From assembly GCA_009760855.2 (NCBI GenBank), contig WPIO01000001.1, positions 21,418,501 to 21,482,500 on the forward strand: a stretch of 64,000 nucleotides of DNA. The letters run 5' to 3'. The first letter of the stretch is position 1; each line of letters opens with the position of its first letter. The translations under genes were made by a program, and so were the position numbers. The notes beneath the pieces were generated by a model, which worked only from the letters and a program-made list of their open reading frames with translations, searched no databases and had not been told where the DNA came from. This document shows positions 1 to 9,063 of this stretch, in pieces. The DNA is from Cristatella mucedo. Lineage: Eukaryota; Bryozoa; Phylactolaemata; Cristatellidae.

Positions 1-26
1 ATCGTCGAGCTCGTTGATAAAGAAGG

Positions 27-1500
27 TAATAATAATAATCATAATGCACTTGATAAAGCGCCCACAGAGAACTCAATCTCTCTCTCTAGGCGCTTTACAT
101 TTGCTGCAAAGAGAAATGCAATTGAATGGTGAGTAATATCATGCTTGATAAACAAACAAATGAATAACATGGTTAGGGGTGACATGCACAGGGTCAGCCT
201 GCAAATGTGGTTAGTGGCAGCATGCACAGTGTCAGCACGCATAAGCACATCAAGGACGAATCACAGGGACCCGCTAAATGCTGTCCTAAATAGGTGTGTT
301 TTTAAGTTCTTTTTAAATGTGGTCAGGTCAGGGGATGTTCTGACGCAAGTCGGGAGGGAGTTCCAGGCTTTGGGAGCATACGAACTAAATGCACGGTCTC
401 CAAAGGATTTGAGGTTTGTACGAGGTATTTCTAGACTGTTGGATTCCGAAAAGCGGGTGGTACGATGCTTGGCCTGATGGAGGAGTAAATCTGAAAGATA
501 GGCTGGAGCTAAAGTATGAAGTGACCTAAAAGTGAGCGACAAAATGAAGTCAATCCGTTGCTTGACTGGTAGCCAGTGCAGGTCGGCGAGAAGTAGTGTA
601 ATGTTGCAACTGCGACGCTCACGACAGACAAGCCTAGCTGCGTAATTTTGCACCAGCTGCAATCGCCTGATCGCACATGCTGGTAGGCCAGTAAGCAGTG
701 AGTTGCAGAAGTCGAGATGGGATGTCACGAATGCATGGATTAACTTAGACGCGGTATCCTTATCTAAACAAGCCCGAATTTTAGCAATATTATGAAGCTG
801 AAAATAGGCAGATTTGACCGTGGAGCTGATATGGTCGTCTAACGAGAGGTCGCTTTGGAATATGACACCTAGATTTCGAGCTGATTCAACAGGAGATATG
901 CTGGCAGAGCCAATTTTGAGCGTCAGCCTTTCCAATTTCTGAATCACACTGGGTTTGCCCATAACTAGTAAGTTAGTTTTATCATAGTTTAGTTTCAGAA
1001 AATTTGCTGCCATCCGTGTGCGGATGTCATCAATACATGCAGCAAGTGAGTTGAGAGAATTCGAGGTGCCCAGAGGCTGTGAGGGATCAAAGCAAAGGTA
1101 CAACTGAATGTCATCCGCATAGAAGTGAAAGCCTAGATTGTGCTTGGCAATCACATCAGCAAGAGGGAGAGTATAAACCGTGAAAAGAACCGGACCTAGC
1201 ACTGAGCCCTGAGGTACTCCATATTTCAGAGGTACTTCAGATGATCTTTGTCCATTCACGTCAATACTCTAGAGTCTCCCTCTGAGATAGGACCTGAACC
1301 ACTGCAGAGCAGTGCCAGTGATGCCCAGGCGTGATGAGAGGCGCTTTAGAAGAACTTTGTGGTTGATGGTATCAAAAGCTGCCGAAAGATCGAGCAAAAC
1401 AAGCAGAGACACTCAACCCATGTCCGCATTCCTAAGTAGGTCGTTGTATACCCTAAGCAATGCTGACTCAGTGGAGTGATTAGCTCTAAAGCTAGAGTCA
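27..1500 (-). mobile_element. L2-A LINE copy, 5'-truncated, reverse transcriptase to 3' end
   Basis: On the minus strand this reads as the C-terminal half of an L2-type LINE ORF2. It has the RT motif-B stretch (VPQGSVLGPVLFTVY), the catalytic FYADD box, the thumb, and the L2 C-terminal block with DLHWLPVKQRIDF and WNSLPTCVR. The open part is 261-1259. Upstream the same frame continues to about 1490 but is broken by an in-frame TAG at 1269-1271, where the 24.2-kb copy has CAG. The 3' UTR ends near 27 in the lineage's stem-loop followed by an ATT-rich tail. No endonuclease domain is present, so this is a dead 5'-truncated copy. Assignment to the L2 clade rests on remembered motif order and the 3' tail type. 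Confidence 0.88.
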
Positions 1501-1813
1501 GTTGACTAATAAAAGATTGATAAAATTGATAGGAAAGGAAAAAAGAATGACGAAACTAGTGATGACGAATCTGAGGTGGTGTCATGAAAGTTTAACATCA
1601 ATGAAATGGCTGAGGTATTCTCCTCTATCGCTCATGGAATGAAGTTAATAGAAAAAATGAATGCAACTTCGAATGATATCCTAAAGTTATCAGGCAATTT
1701 AAGGATTCTCTTGCCTGGTATCGTGAAATCTTTCAAGAAAGAGAAAAATAAAGAAAACAGTCAAAGCTGGATTCGTATTTCATCACGGTAGAAACGAGTG
1801 GAAAAAAATCCTA
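1501..1813. other. No recognisable feature
   Basis: AT-rich sequence between an L2-A copy and a SINE-2 copy. A 61-codon plus-strand ORF at 1606-1791 has no recognisable motif and no convincing splice sites. Confidence 0.5.
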
Positions 1814-1992
1814 GCTGATTAAACAGCCTCTTTTTGTATAGCGACAGAAGAGCCTTTGCGGCTATCACCACCCCTTGCAGTGGCGATACAGAATCGCCCA
1901 CCGCAGGAATTGAACCCATGACCTCGGGACCAAGGTCGCAAAAGCAACCACCTTACCTAGTGTGCGCCAGCAATCCACCAGCAAAGCAGGCA
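1814..1992 (-). mobile_element. SINE-2 (tRNA-derived) copy
   Basis: This is one of seven loci in the window sharing a roughly 170-bp unit. On the minus strand it has a tRNA-like head with an internal pol III B-box-like segment (close to GGTTCAATTCC). After that come a conserved body (GGGCGAT, then GTGGTGATAGCC, then GCTCTTCTGTCGCTATA) and a tail reading GGCTGTTTAATCAGC. Copies at 38.3 kb and 40.75 kb are the best guides. The tail does not resemble the L2-A 3' end, unlike SINE-1. Confidence 0.75.
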
Positions 1993-2049
1993 ATTCACCA
2001 CAGCCATCTACCAGTCACGACGGTTTAGAGGAAGATAGAGTTGATGATC

Positions 2050-2637
2050 CTCCAGGAAGATCCAGTCCAACTCCTCCTTACCTCCTTACCTCCTCCCAAT
2101 AGTACTCAATGTACAGTACTACAGCTACCAGCTTCTGTATGGCCAATATTACTCCATATTATGATATGTAAATATAATCTTATTTAATTATTTTTCTTCT
2201 TTATTTCTTATTCTTATGTAAACGTAAAAGAAACTCAATTCTTATACATCTCTATGTCTTTGTCAGAACGTATCGTAGTAGAGAGTATCGTATACGATGG
2301 CGGCCGCATTGCGATGCGAGTTTCGACGGGCACTTCGCCGCAGCGTGGCGTCGTAGTCTGTGAGGACTCAGAGGTACAACTCAAAGAGGCCTCCCAGCGG
2401 AGTGGAAGCGCCCGCTCCGAGGCCCACTCCGCTGCGGCGCTCTCCGCTAGTTGTGCTCTGACCCGAGGCCCAGCCCCCACCCGAACGCGCGCGCCGTAGC
2501 ATTCCTTTGTTCACACTTTGAGTTGATAATTATGGATATTCATAAAACACAAACTTTCTTAGCATGTAAATGCGCGTATAAAATCCTTTATACGGAATAG
2601 ATGCAAGCATTTGAGCATTTAAACATATATATATAAT
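2050..2637. other. Intergenic stretch with a GC-rich block
   Basis: Positions 2100-2250 and 2520-2637 are AT-rich. Positions 2290-2510 are abruptly GC/CpG-rich and open in both directions for 81 codons. The predicted peptides are Ser/Ala/Arg-rich without a recognisable domain. It could be a small CpG island or an unrecognised exon. Confidence 0.35.
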
Positions 2638-2730
2638 AAAAAAGTTCATTTGTATAGCTTCCTAAGAGAACTTAATCTCTACCCAGGCGCTTCACATATG
2701 CCTTGGGGCTCGAGCTGACGACTTCAGCAA
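2638..2730 (-). mobile_element. SINE-1 3' fragment
   Basis: On the minus strand this carries the last part of the B-box region (GGCTCGAGC-like, then CCCCAAGGCATATGTGAAGCGCC) and the L2-A-like tail with AGAGATTAAGTTCTCTTAGG. The tRNA-like 5' part is missing, and an L2-B fragment starts close by at about 2750. Confidence 0.7.
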
Positions 2731-2749
2731 TCAAATACATCCAACAATA

Positions 2750-3000
2750 ACTACTCTCCTGCTGCCGACTTTTGCACATCCTTTCCAGCCGTCCTGAGCT
2801 GCTACTTCCATGCTACTCACTACCTCAACTGCTCTCCTGACTCAGATATGTTTCCCACTTTCTCTTTCTTGCGTGAGATAAAGACTGTTGGCTACCGAAA
2901 GACGCTTAGGCTGCGAGTGTGAAATAAAAAAATCTCATGCGTAACACTCAAATAGTCTTTGTGGCTTTGTAGAGTTACAGACGAAGATTAGTTACATTAA
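2750..3000 (+). mobile_element. L2-B LINE 3' fragment
   Basis: This matches the last quarter of the L2-B copy at 9064-10437 in opposite orientation. Shared landmarks are CTACTCTCCTGCTGCCGACT, TGCTACTTCCATGCTACTCA and the terminal GGCTTTGTAGAGTTACAGACG. It contains only ORF end and 3' UTR and is degenerate. Confidence 0.75.
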
Positions 3001-3810
3001 AATGACCTTGACCTTGGTCGGAATGAGAACCTCAAACAAGTCGACCAAACCAGCGCGTCATAGAGCTATTTAAATATATACGCGCCAGCATGTACATGCA
3101 CCTGTAATACCTTCAATATAGGGTTAAGTTTTGCGAACGCAGCTAGCTAACTAAGCCGAGCGGTGGAAATTTAAACGAGATAAAAATAAACGTGTACCAT
3201 TTTTGCTATATACAGTAGATATCACGAGACTTCAGCTACCGCCAGATCGCATTCTCAATAAATTAACCCAGAAATAGTGTTTATTATTGCTGTACTAATA
3301 ATCTTATTCTGTTGTATCAGCACCTATAGTCTTATGTGCGGATCAGAGCGCTCCATTGTTGTAGTGGCATACACTGAAGAAACTTCTGGGACCGATAATT
3401 TTCATTAGACTAATGTACTATGGAAGTAACAGCTTGCGTACTGCAAAATAGTGTGCCTCACAGCTACTCGCCAAGAGCGGAAACGGCTTCCCTTTCACGC
3501 CTTCTCCTGTATTTTCAAGCAATCATTCTCGCTAATTGCTAACGAGCTAATTCATAGCGACAGAGCAGGTTCTTTTTAGTTAATGCAGGGTTAGCGCTGT
3601 TCTTTCTCCTGCCTGCATATTTTGCTTGGTTTCTGTTTTTCTTTTTAACTTCCTCATTTCCTTCCTCCTTTTCTTTCTTCTTTTCTTCCTCTTTTCCTCT
3701 TTCCTTCCTCCTTGTGTTTGGTATCGCCGAGTTTGCACTGACCATCGCTGCAGTCTACGATCAAGTAATCGATATGGCAAGCTATGCGCCTGACGAGACT
3801 CAAGCGTTAC
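3001..3810. other. Intronic or flanking sequence with a pyrimidine-rich tract
   Basis: Downstream (minus-strand sense) of the mutarotase-like exon at 3811-4029. At about 3640-3715 there is a pyrimidine-rich low-complexity tract on the plus strand (TTCC/TTTC units). It produces Lys/Glu-rich ORFs on the minus strand that I do not regard as genes. No further mutarotase exon was recognised here. Confidence 0.5.
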
Positions 3811-4029
3811 CTCGCCGGCCAAGTTAAATGCGATGGTGCTGCACAGGTCCACCGGTGTGTAGACGTCCGTGGTGAGTGCGCTCAGACTAATTTTCAGCTG
3901 GTTGGTTGCTGTTAGTTCGTATATGACGTGAGCAGTCAGGTTGCCGCGTACGCCATCCTGAGCAGGCGAGCTATTGAGGAGGAAATGGACTCTACCCGCC
4001 TCGTCGACGTAGTTATCTTGATAATTTCT
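3811..4029 (-). CDS. GALM: Mutarotase-like (aldose 1-epimerase family) internal exon 3
   Basis: This 73-codon exon has both ends in phase 0. The acceptor is TTCTTTTTTAG at 4040-4030 and the donor GAG|GTAACG follows 3811. It translates to the central beta-sandwich region of galactose mutarotases: a hydrophobic strand, SPAQDGVRGNLTAHVIYELT (family: SPDGEEGxPGNLxVxVxYxLT), then TPVDL and AFNLAGE. In active enzymes the segment after PVNL is TNHSYFNLAG, whose histidine is catalytic (H170 in Lactococcus lactis GalM). Here it is CSTIAFNLAG, so the histidine position is threonine. Phase matches the exon ending at 8261. Later exons carrying the catalytic glutamate were not found and probably lie left of the window. 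It may be a non-catalytic family member. Confidence 0.82.
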
Positions 4030-4504
4030 CTAAAAAAGAATATTTTAGCACAGCCGTAATGATATCAACTTTTTTTGGCGGAAATAAGCTGCAACACTAT
4101 TTAATGTGAAGGCTATCTGTTACTCTGTAAAGGGCTGCCTAATAAGTTCTAATTGGGAATAAACGGGTAAAGGAACCCAAAGGCTATGACATCCGACGGG
4201 AAAATTTGGCGATATTGCTTTATTTGTGCTTCCGAAGATATAATTTAAATTTCATAATTGCAGGGCCACTGCTAAAAAAAGTCAGCAAGAATGTGGTGCC
4301 AAGAATTTAAGTATGAGATCAGCTCTACTTAATCACTTCTTGATTGGTGCTGGTACGCTGCAATAACAGCGTTACTAACGCTCGTACTACATAACAAAAG
4401 GATGTCCTTACCAAATAAACACTCGGTAAGAGACTTCGAATGATGTCTCTTACCGAGTGTTAATGTCTCCAACTCCGTCTATGTCTCCAACGGTCATATA
4501 GGGA
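4030..4504. other. Intron segment, mutarotase-like gene
   Basis: AT-rich sequence with no ORF of note. It lies between the exon acceptor at 4030 and an L2-B copy, and includes the hairpin listed at 4418-4461. Confidence 0.5.
4418..4461. repeat. Perfect 17-bp inverted repeat with 10-nt loop
   Basis: Arms at 4418-4434 (AACACTCGGTAAGAGAC) and 4445-4461 are exact reverse complements around a 10-nt spacer. Confidence 0.95.
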
Positions 4505-4610
4505 ATGGAATAGCTAATTTATTATGCATAGAAGACCTGAGGGCACGAGTAGGCTGACAGTGGTGCTGCAGTTCAGCTTGGCATGATGAAGCCAAGCCGT
4601 GGTGGGCCTC

Positions 4611-4640
4611 GTGGGTCCGCATATGTATATGCGGACCCAC
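4611..4640. repeat. Perfect 14-bp inverted repeat with 2-nt loop inside an L2-B copy
   Basis: GTGGGTCCGCATAT (4611-4624) is followed after GT by its exact reverse complement (4627-4640). The paralogous site at 9531-9557 reads GTGGGTCAGCGTAAGAAC and has no palindrome, so the right arm was added in this copy. Confidence 0.95.
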
Positions 4641-5715
4641 TTTTCTCTGCATTCCTTGATCAACCGAAAGTTACCACTGTTCCTCCAGAAAAGGAGACAT
4701 ATGGATAAACCTCTGAGATTTTGACTAACCTTACAGGCCATATTCATTATCAGCTGCAGAGGCTTAGTGGCTTTTTTGGCGACACAGACAAAATGGACTT
4801 GCAGTAGTCGAGCCTAGACAAAGTAACTACTTAGAGACAGTTGCAAGAATCATAGACGGGGATAGGAAAAATGACTAGCTGTGAAAGCGGTCTTCTTAAA
4901 GAAGCTTTCAAACTTAAAGCAGTTATCAAAGAGGACATCTTAATTTGGACCCGTGATGACGGTTGCACTACGGCATCACTAAGTCTCATTTTGTCATTAA
5001 CAGCCAAGTCCCATTGACCATCCGCACGCTGAGATGGCCTAGACACTAAGGTTAAGATCGGTTACTCTTCCTAGAATTACCTTTGTTAACCTCGATTGAG
5101 TTCCTAACTTCGGTTTTATCATCACTTACTTTCAGGAGATTGGCCGACATCCGGGATATAATGTCTGCAAGACAAGCATTCAGTTTACAGTCTCTGCAGT
5201 AGACTTCGATGCTTTAAATGAGAAATAGAAAAGAGTGTCGTCAGTGTAGAAGTGATAGCTAATCCCATAATGCCCGAATTGCTTTTCCCAGAGGCTCGGT
5301 GTAAATAGAGAGCAGCAAATAATCCAGAACGTTTCAACGTGGAACTTAACTGATGACTGGTCTGCTGGACGAGAATTGACCAACCAACGACACGGATTAA
5401 ACAGGACTGGGCAAGCAAGATTGGAAAATACGACAAAGCCTAGCCTCCAATAGCGTTCGTAGCTTTCAATGGTTTCAAGTAGGATGTAGTGATCAATGAC
5501 GTCAAATACAGCAGATTGATCCAGCAGAGCATTTGCAGAATCAGTATCAGGGGCGGGAATAGGAGCAGGGCAGTGACGTCACAACCATCATTGCTGCTAA
5601 GGATAATATTGGTCACACTGAAGATGACAATTTTAGTGGCGTGATATCACTAGAATCCCACTGAAATATTTCTGCCAATTCGTTCTCGTCAATGTGTTCC
5701 ATAAGCTACATAGTA

Positions 5716-5943
5716 ATAATAATAACAATAATAATGCACTTGATAAAGCGCCCCCAGAGAACTCAATCTCTTTCTAGGCGCTTTACATTTGCTGCAAAGG
5801 GAAATGCAATTGAATGGTAAGTAAAATCATGCTTGAAAAACAAACAAAATGAATAATATGGTTAGGGGTGACATGCACAGGGTCAGCATGCAAATGTGGT
5901 TAGTGGCAGCATGCACAGTGTCAGCACGCATAAGCACATGAAA
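5716..5943 (-). mobile_element. L2-A 3' end nested inside the L2-B copy
   Basis: This is nearly identical to positions 27-245: an ATT-type tail, the stem-loop (AGAGAACTCAATCTCT on the plus strand), TTTACATTTGCTGCAAAG, and the 3' UTR through GTGTCAGCACGCATAAGCACAT. L2-B coding sequence resumes on both sides in the right order, which shows a later insertion. The insert is all 3' UTR. Confidence 0.85.
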
Positions 5944-6962
5944 CTTTTATTTAATTTAGTGACAGTCTTTTTGAGAATCTCTGACAAAAAGAAAACGGCA
6001 GACTGAATGATAGTGCAAGAATGTCTGAATACAATGCAGGCTTTTTTAAGTATTGGTCAAATGATGGCTGCTCTGAAGACTTTGGAACAACTCTGTTAAT
6101 AAGAGAAGCATTAAAAAACCTAGTTTATGGCCTGTTTAAGTTTGTCTGCCAGTGAAGACCGCTGAGAGAAGATGGAGTTTTCAGCAGACGAGCTCATAGC
6201 CGTTTCGTATACAAATACTTCAAATTTCTCAAAGAAGGTCATATATTGCGACTCAGTATTCACTTTAATCGGTAGTTGCTTTATGCAGGCACAAATATGG
6301 GAAATTCTTTTAATTAAGAAGGCGGATAACTTTTCGGCCAAGCATTTAATAGTATATGGGTACTGATAACTTGAAAAGTTTTAGAAAATTCAGTCTCTGG
6401 TAGATATGTTTTCGGTCAAACTGGTAAGACGTTTTCGAGTAAGACAGGAAGCTCTGGCCTTTGTAAACTTCCGGGTATAAATGAGAATGCAATCTCTGAA
6501 ACAGGCCACATTCGCGTCAGATCCAGACTTCTTAAAGTGGCATTCAAGCCTCACTTAGCATGGTGAATCTTTAAATGTTTTTTTGCTAAATAGAAAGGAA
6601 TCTCTTCATTCTTTTGATTAGCGTGACGTTAGCTAAATTAGTCTCAACGATGACATCACTCTCAAAGTTAGTTTGATGAGATGGACCTTATTATCTGCTG
6701 GGTCTTTTCCGGTCTGGTAAAGAATCAAGCGGTAGAAACTCAAAGACTCCATAAGACGCACTTCAGTAAATGTAGAGCTTTCTTGTACACGCTCGAGAAC
6801 TCTTCTTCTCGACTGTTGCTCTGTTCATAAAGTTTCGGAGAGTACCAAAGTCCCTTGAAAGATAAGGTTGGATTAGAACTGGAGCAGTTCCTTCCGCCCT
6901 CTAGTGCAGCTAATCCTTCCTATGTGTTCCACTTCTAGAGCTAACCTGACATGATGATCAGT

Positions 6963-7384
6963 TTCAGCCTGTTCGCGCCCTCAGGTCCTGCGTGGAAAAT
7001 AAATTAGCTGTCCCATTCCTCCGCTTAAAGACCGTTGGCGACAGAAGCTTTAGCTCTGCAGGTCCTAGACTGTGGAACTCGCTTCCACAATTCTTACGCA
7101 ACGACAGCTACTCTACTACTGCCGACTATGGCTCATCCTTTTCAGCGGTTCTGAGCTGCTACTTCCATGCTACTTAACTACCTCAACTGTTCTCCTGACT
7201 CTGCCATGCTTCCCACTTTCTCTCTGTTGCGTGAGACGAAGTCTGTTGGCTACACATTACATTACCGAATGCGTACCGAAAGCCGCTTAGGCTGTGAGTG
7301 CGCTATACAAAACTCTCCTTCCTAACACCCACATGGTCTTTATGACTTTGTTTGTAGAGTTACGGACGGAGATACGTGATACGT
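6963..7384 (+). mobile_element. L2-B LINE 3' fragment
   Basis: It opens with ENKLAVPFLRLKTVGDRSFSSAGPRLWNS-type coding sequence, the L2 C-terminal block. It runs through the L2-B 3' UTR to the lineage's terminal GTTACGGACGGAGATACG near 7375, then abuts a GA microsatellite. Confidence 0.8.
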
Positions 7385-7404
7385 CCAATCTGAGTTCTCG
7401 CAGC

Positions 7405-7430
7405 TAGAGAGAAAGAGAGAGAGAGAGGGA

Positions 7431-7504
<74 letters not shown>

Positions 7505-7745
7505 GGGGCTTGGGAGAGAGAAAGAGAGATCGGGGCTGGGGAGAGAGAGAGAGAGAGAGAGAGATAGAGCGAGCGAGTGAGCGAGCGAGTGAGTGAGTGA
7601 GAGAGGGAGAGAGAGAGAGAGAAAGAGAGAAAAAAGATAAGGGGAGAGATTGTTTAAGATGGCGATTACTACACATGTTCGCATGTGTGTATGTGTATGC
7701 GTGTGTGTATGTGTATGTGTATGTATCTATGTATGTATGTGTATG
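7405..7745. repeat. Compound (GA)n and (GT)n microsatellite
   Basis: (GA)n with GGGGCTTGGGAGA interruptions covers about 7405-7632. A GTATGT/GTGTAT-rich tract follows at 7679-7745. The tracts lie between the 3' ends of two converging L2-B fragments. Ser/Leu-rich minus-strand ORFs here are low-complexity artefacts. Confidence 0.95.
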
Positions 7746-7767
7746 AGTGAGTGAATATCTTCGTTGG

Positions 7768-8160
7768 TAACTCCACAAAGCCACAAAAACTAAGTAGTGT
7801 TACGCTGAAGAGTTACTACATCACACTCAAAGCCTAAACGGCTTTCGGTAAGCATGCGGTAGCCAACAGACTTCATCTCATCCAACAAAGAAAAAGTGAG
7901 AAGCATAGCTGAGTCAGGAAGGCAGCCACGGAAGTGAGTAGCGTGGAAGTAGCTTTTAAGGACGGCCGGGAACGATGTGCCATAGTCAATAACAGGTGAA
8001 TAGAAGTCGTTAAATTGTTGAGTGGGAGTTACACAGACGGACCTGCAGAGCAAAACTTTCAGTCGGTCTTTAGTCTTTAAGCGTAGGAATAGAGCTGCTT
8101 ATTGTCCATATGGGACCGGAAGGCACGCGGAAGCTGAAAGCTGGCGCAGCAGTTCAGTTC
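7768..8160 (-). mobile_element. L2-B LINE 3' fragment
   Basis: This matches 9069-9510 in the same orientation, from the terminal AACTCCACAAAGCC through GCGGTAGCCAACAGACTTC to the C-terminal coding block at about 8080-8160. It is degenerate, with internal gaps. Confidence 0.8.
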
Positions 8161-8260
8161 AATAATACTTTACTTCCATGGTATGACAATACTGATAAAC
8201 CTTACCGTATCACTTAAGACTCTGCGGCATTTCCTACCGAATTGGCCGTTTCAGGCTTAC

Positions 8261-8409
8261 CGTGTAAAATCCGTCGCTGCCGCCATTAACGTAATACGTA
8301 GTCCCAGGTGACTTGCTCAGTTGGTAGCTAACGCCGTCGAATGAGAACGAATTGGAAATAGCCGAACACACTCGACCGTTGATTGCTCCAATCTTGCTTT
8401 TGTAAAAAT
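8261..8409 (-). CDS. GALM: Mutarotase-like (aldose 1-epimerase family) internal exon 2
   Basis: The preferred exon follows the acceptor GAGATTTCAG at 8419-8410 and ends before the donor ACG|GTAAGC (from 8260). Two leading bases complete a codon from the exon ending at 10903, followed by 49 codons. It reads FYKSKIGAINGRVCSAISNS, then FDGVSYQLSKSPG and VNGGSDGFYT. The family pattern is PYFGAIxGRVxNRIAxGxFxLDGxxYxL, then NxGxNxLHGGxxGFD. The LHGG histidine (H96 in L. lactis GalM) is asparagine here (VNGG). An alternative acceptor (CTTTCAG, exon start 8454) stays in frame but would add 15 residues that the family lacks. Confidence 0.82.
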
Positions 8410-8745
8410 CTGAAATCTCACACACGGATCGCAATGCAGATACATGCAAAGCATCTGAAAGTTTCTTCAGCGTAATAAATATTACGGTATTTTTTAGCTG
8501 TAAATGTATTTCAAGTATTTAACTGTGATGCGCACATAATAGAACTATCTATATTCATCGTAGGCACTAATAAGGTATTTCTATAATCAGCACAGTTAAC
8601 TTGTCACCCTGCGTCACTTTCAAAGGATAAGGCATGTCACCAGGAGTGACCAAACTGCCTCGCTGGGGGCGGCATGTCTACTGCTCAAACTACCTAGGTA
8701 CCATAATCGTTGTAATTCCACAGATTTTTGCAAAATATCGTACAG

Positions 8746-9036
8746 GTACCACATGCAATCTTGCGAAATGGTCACGTGGCAGCGGACGGCTCGTGGCAGC
8801 GCTTCGCCGAGCTGGCTCTGGTCGCCGTCGATCACAGCGAGCTGAGCGTCGTCGACGCTTTCGCCACGCGCTACGCGTGTCTGGCACCCGAGGTCGTGCT
8901 GTACCACTGGCAGCACCTGTGGCAGACCGGGCGTCGCGACTTGTGCCGATATCCGCCCACGCAGGACAGCGTTAGAGACATTCCGGGACGGCTGGGGCGC
9001 TTTGATCTTATCGAGCTGCTGTCGGCCGGTCAGTGA
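8746..9036 (+). CDS. Terminal exon with a death-domain-like fold
   Basis: GC-rich plus-strand reading frame behind a TACAG acceptor (8741-8745). An in-frame alternative starts at 8724 after CCACAG. The frame ends with TGA at 9034-9036. The sequence shows a death-domain pattern: GSWQRFAELAL (helix 1-2, W and LA), then LAPEVVLYHWQHLWQTG (helix 4, the LLDxW position), then LGRFDLIELLSAGQ (helix 6, the common LGRxDxxxxL ending). Ending a few residues after helix 6 recalls UNC5-type and p75-type receptors, but I cannot assign a family. No partner exons were recognised. It lies within an intron of the opposite-strand mutarotase-like gene and 27 bp from an L2-B 3' end. It may be a pseudogene or a displaced exon. 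Confidence 0.45.
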   Translation, partial: VPHAILRNGHVAADGSWQRFAELALVAVDHSELSVVDAFATRYACLAPEVVLYHWQHLWQTGRRDLCRYPPTQDSVRDIPGRLGRFDLIELLSAGQ

Positions 9037-9063
9037 CTTTGCCTGGCCCGAACCTGCACTGCC

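Larger units (their letters stand above)
4505..6600 (-). mobile_element. L2-B LINE copy, degenerate, interrupted by L2-A
   Basis: On the minus strand this carries scattered remains of an L2 ORF2 in order. At about 6120-6341 is the linker before RT (ISHICACIKQLPIKVNTES). At about 5950-6060 is the RT entry (LKKPALYSD, then SKRLSLN, corresponding to FLSKILEKVV). At 5640-5710 is MEHIDENELAEIFQW. Near 5490 is QSAVFDVIDH (motif A), near 5240 HFYTDDTLFYFSF (the YADD box with A replaced by T), and the thumb follows to 4505. The copy lacks the last ~360 bp present in the 9.1-kb copy. Its RT is split at 5716-5943 by an L2-A 3' fragment. The 5' limit is approximate. Confidence 0.75.
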
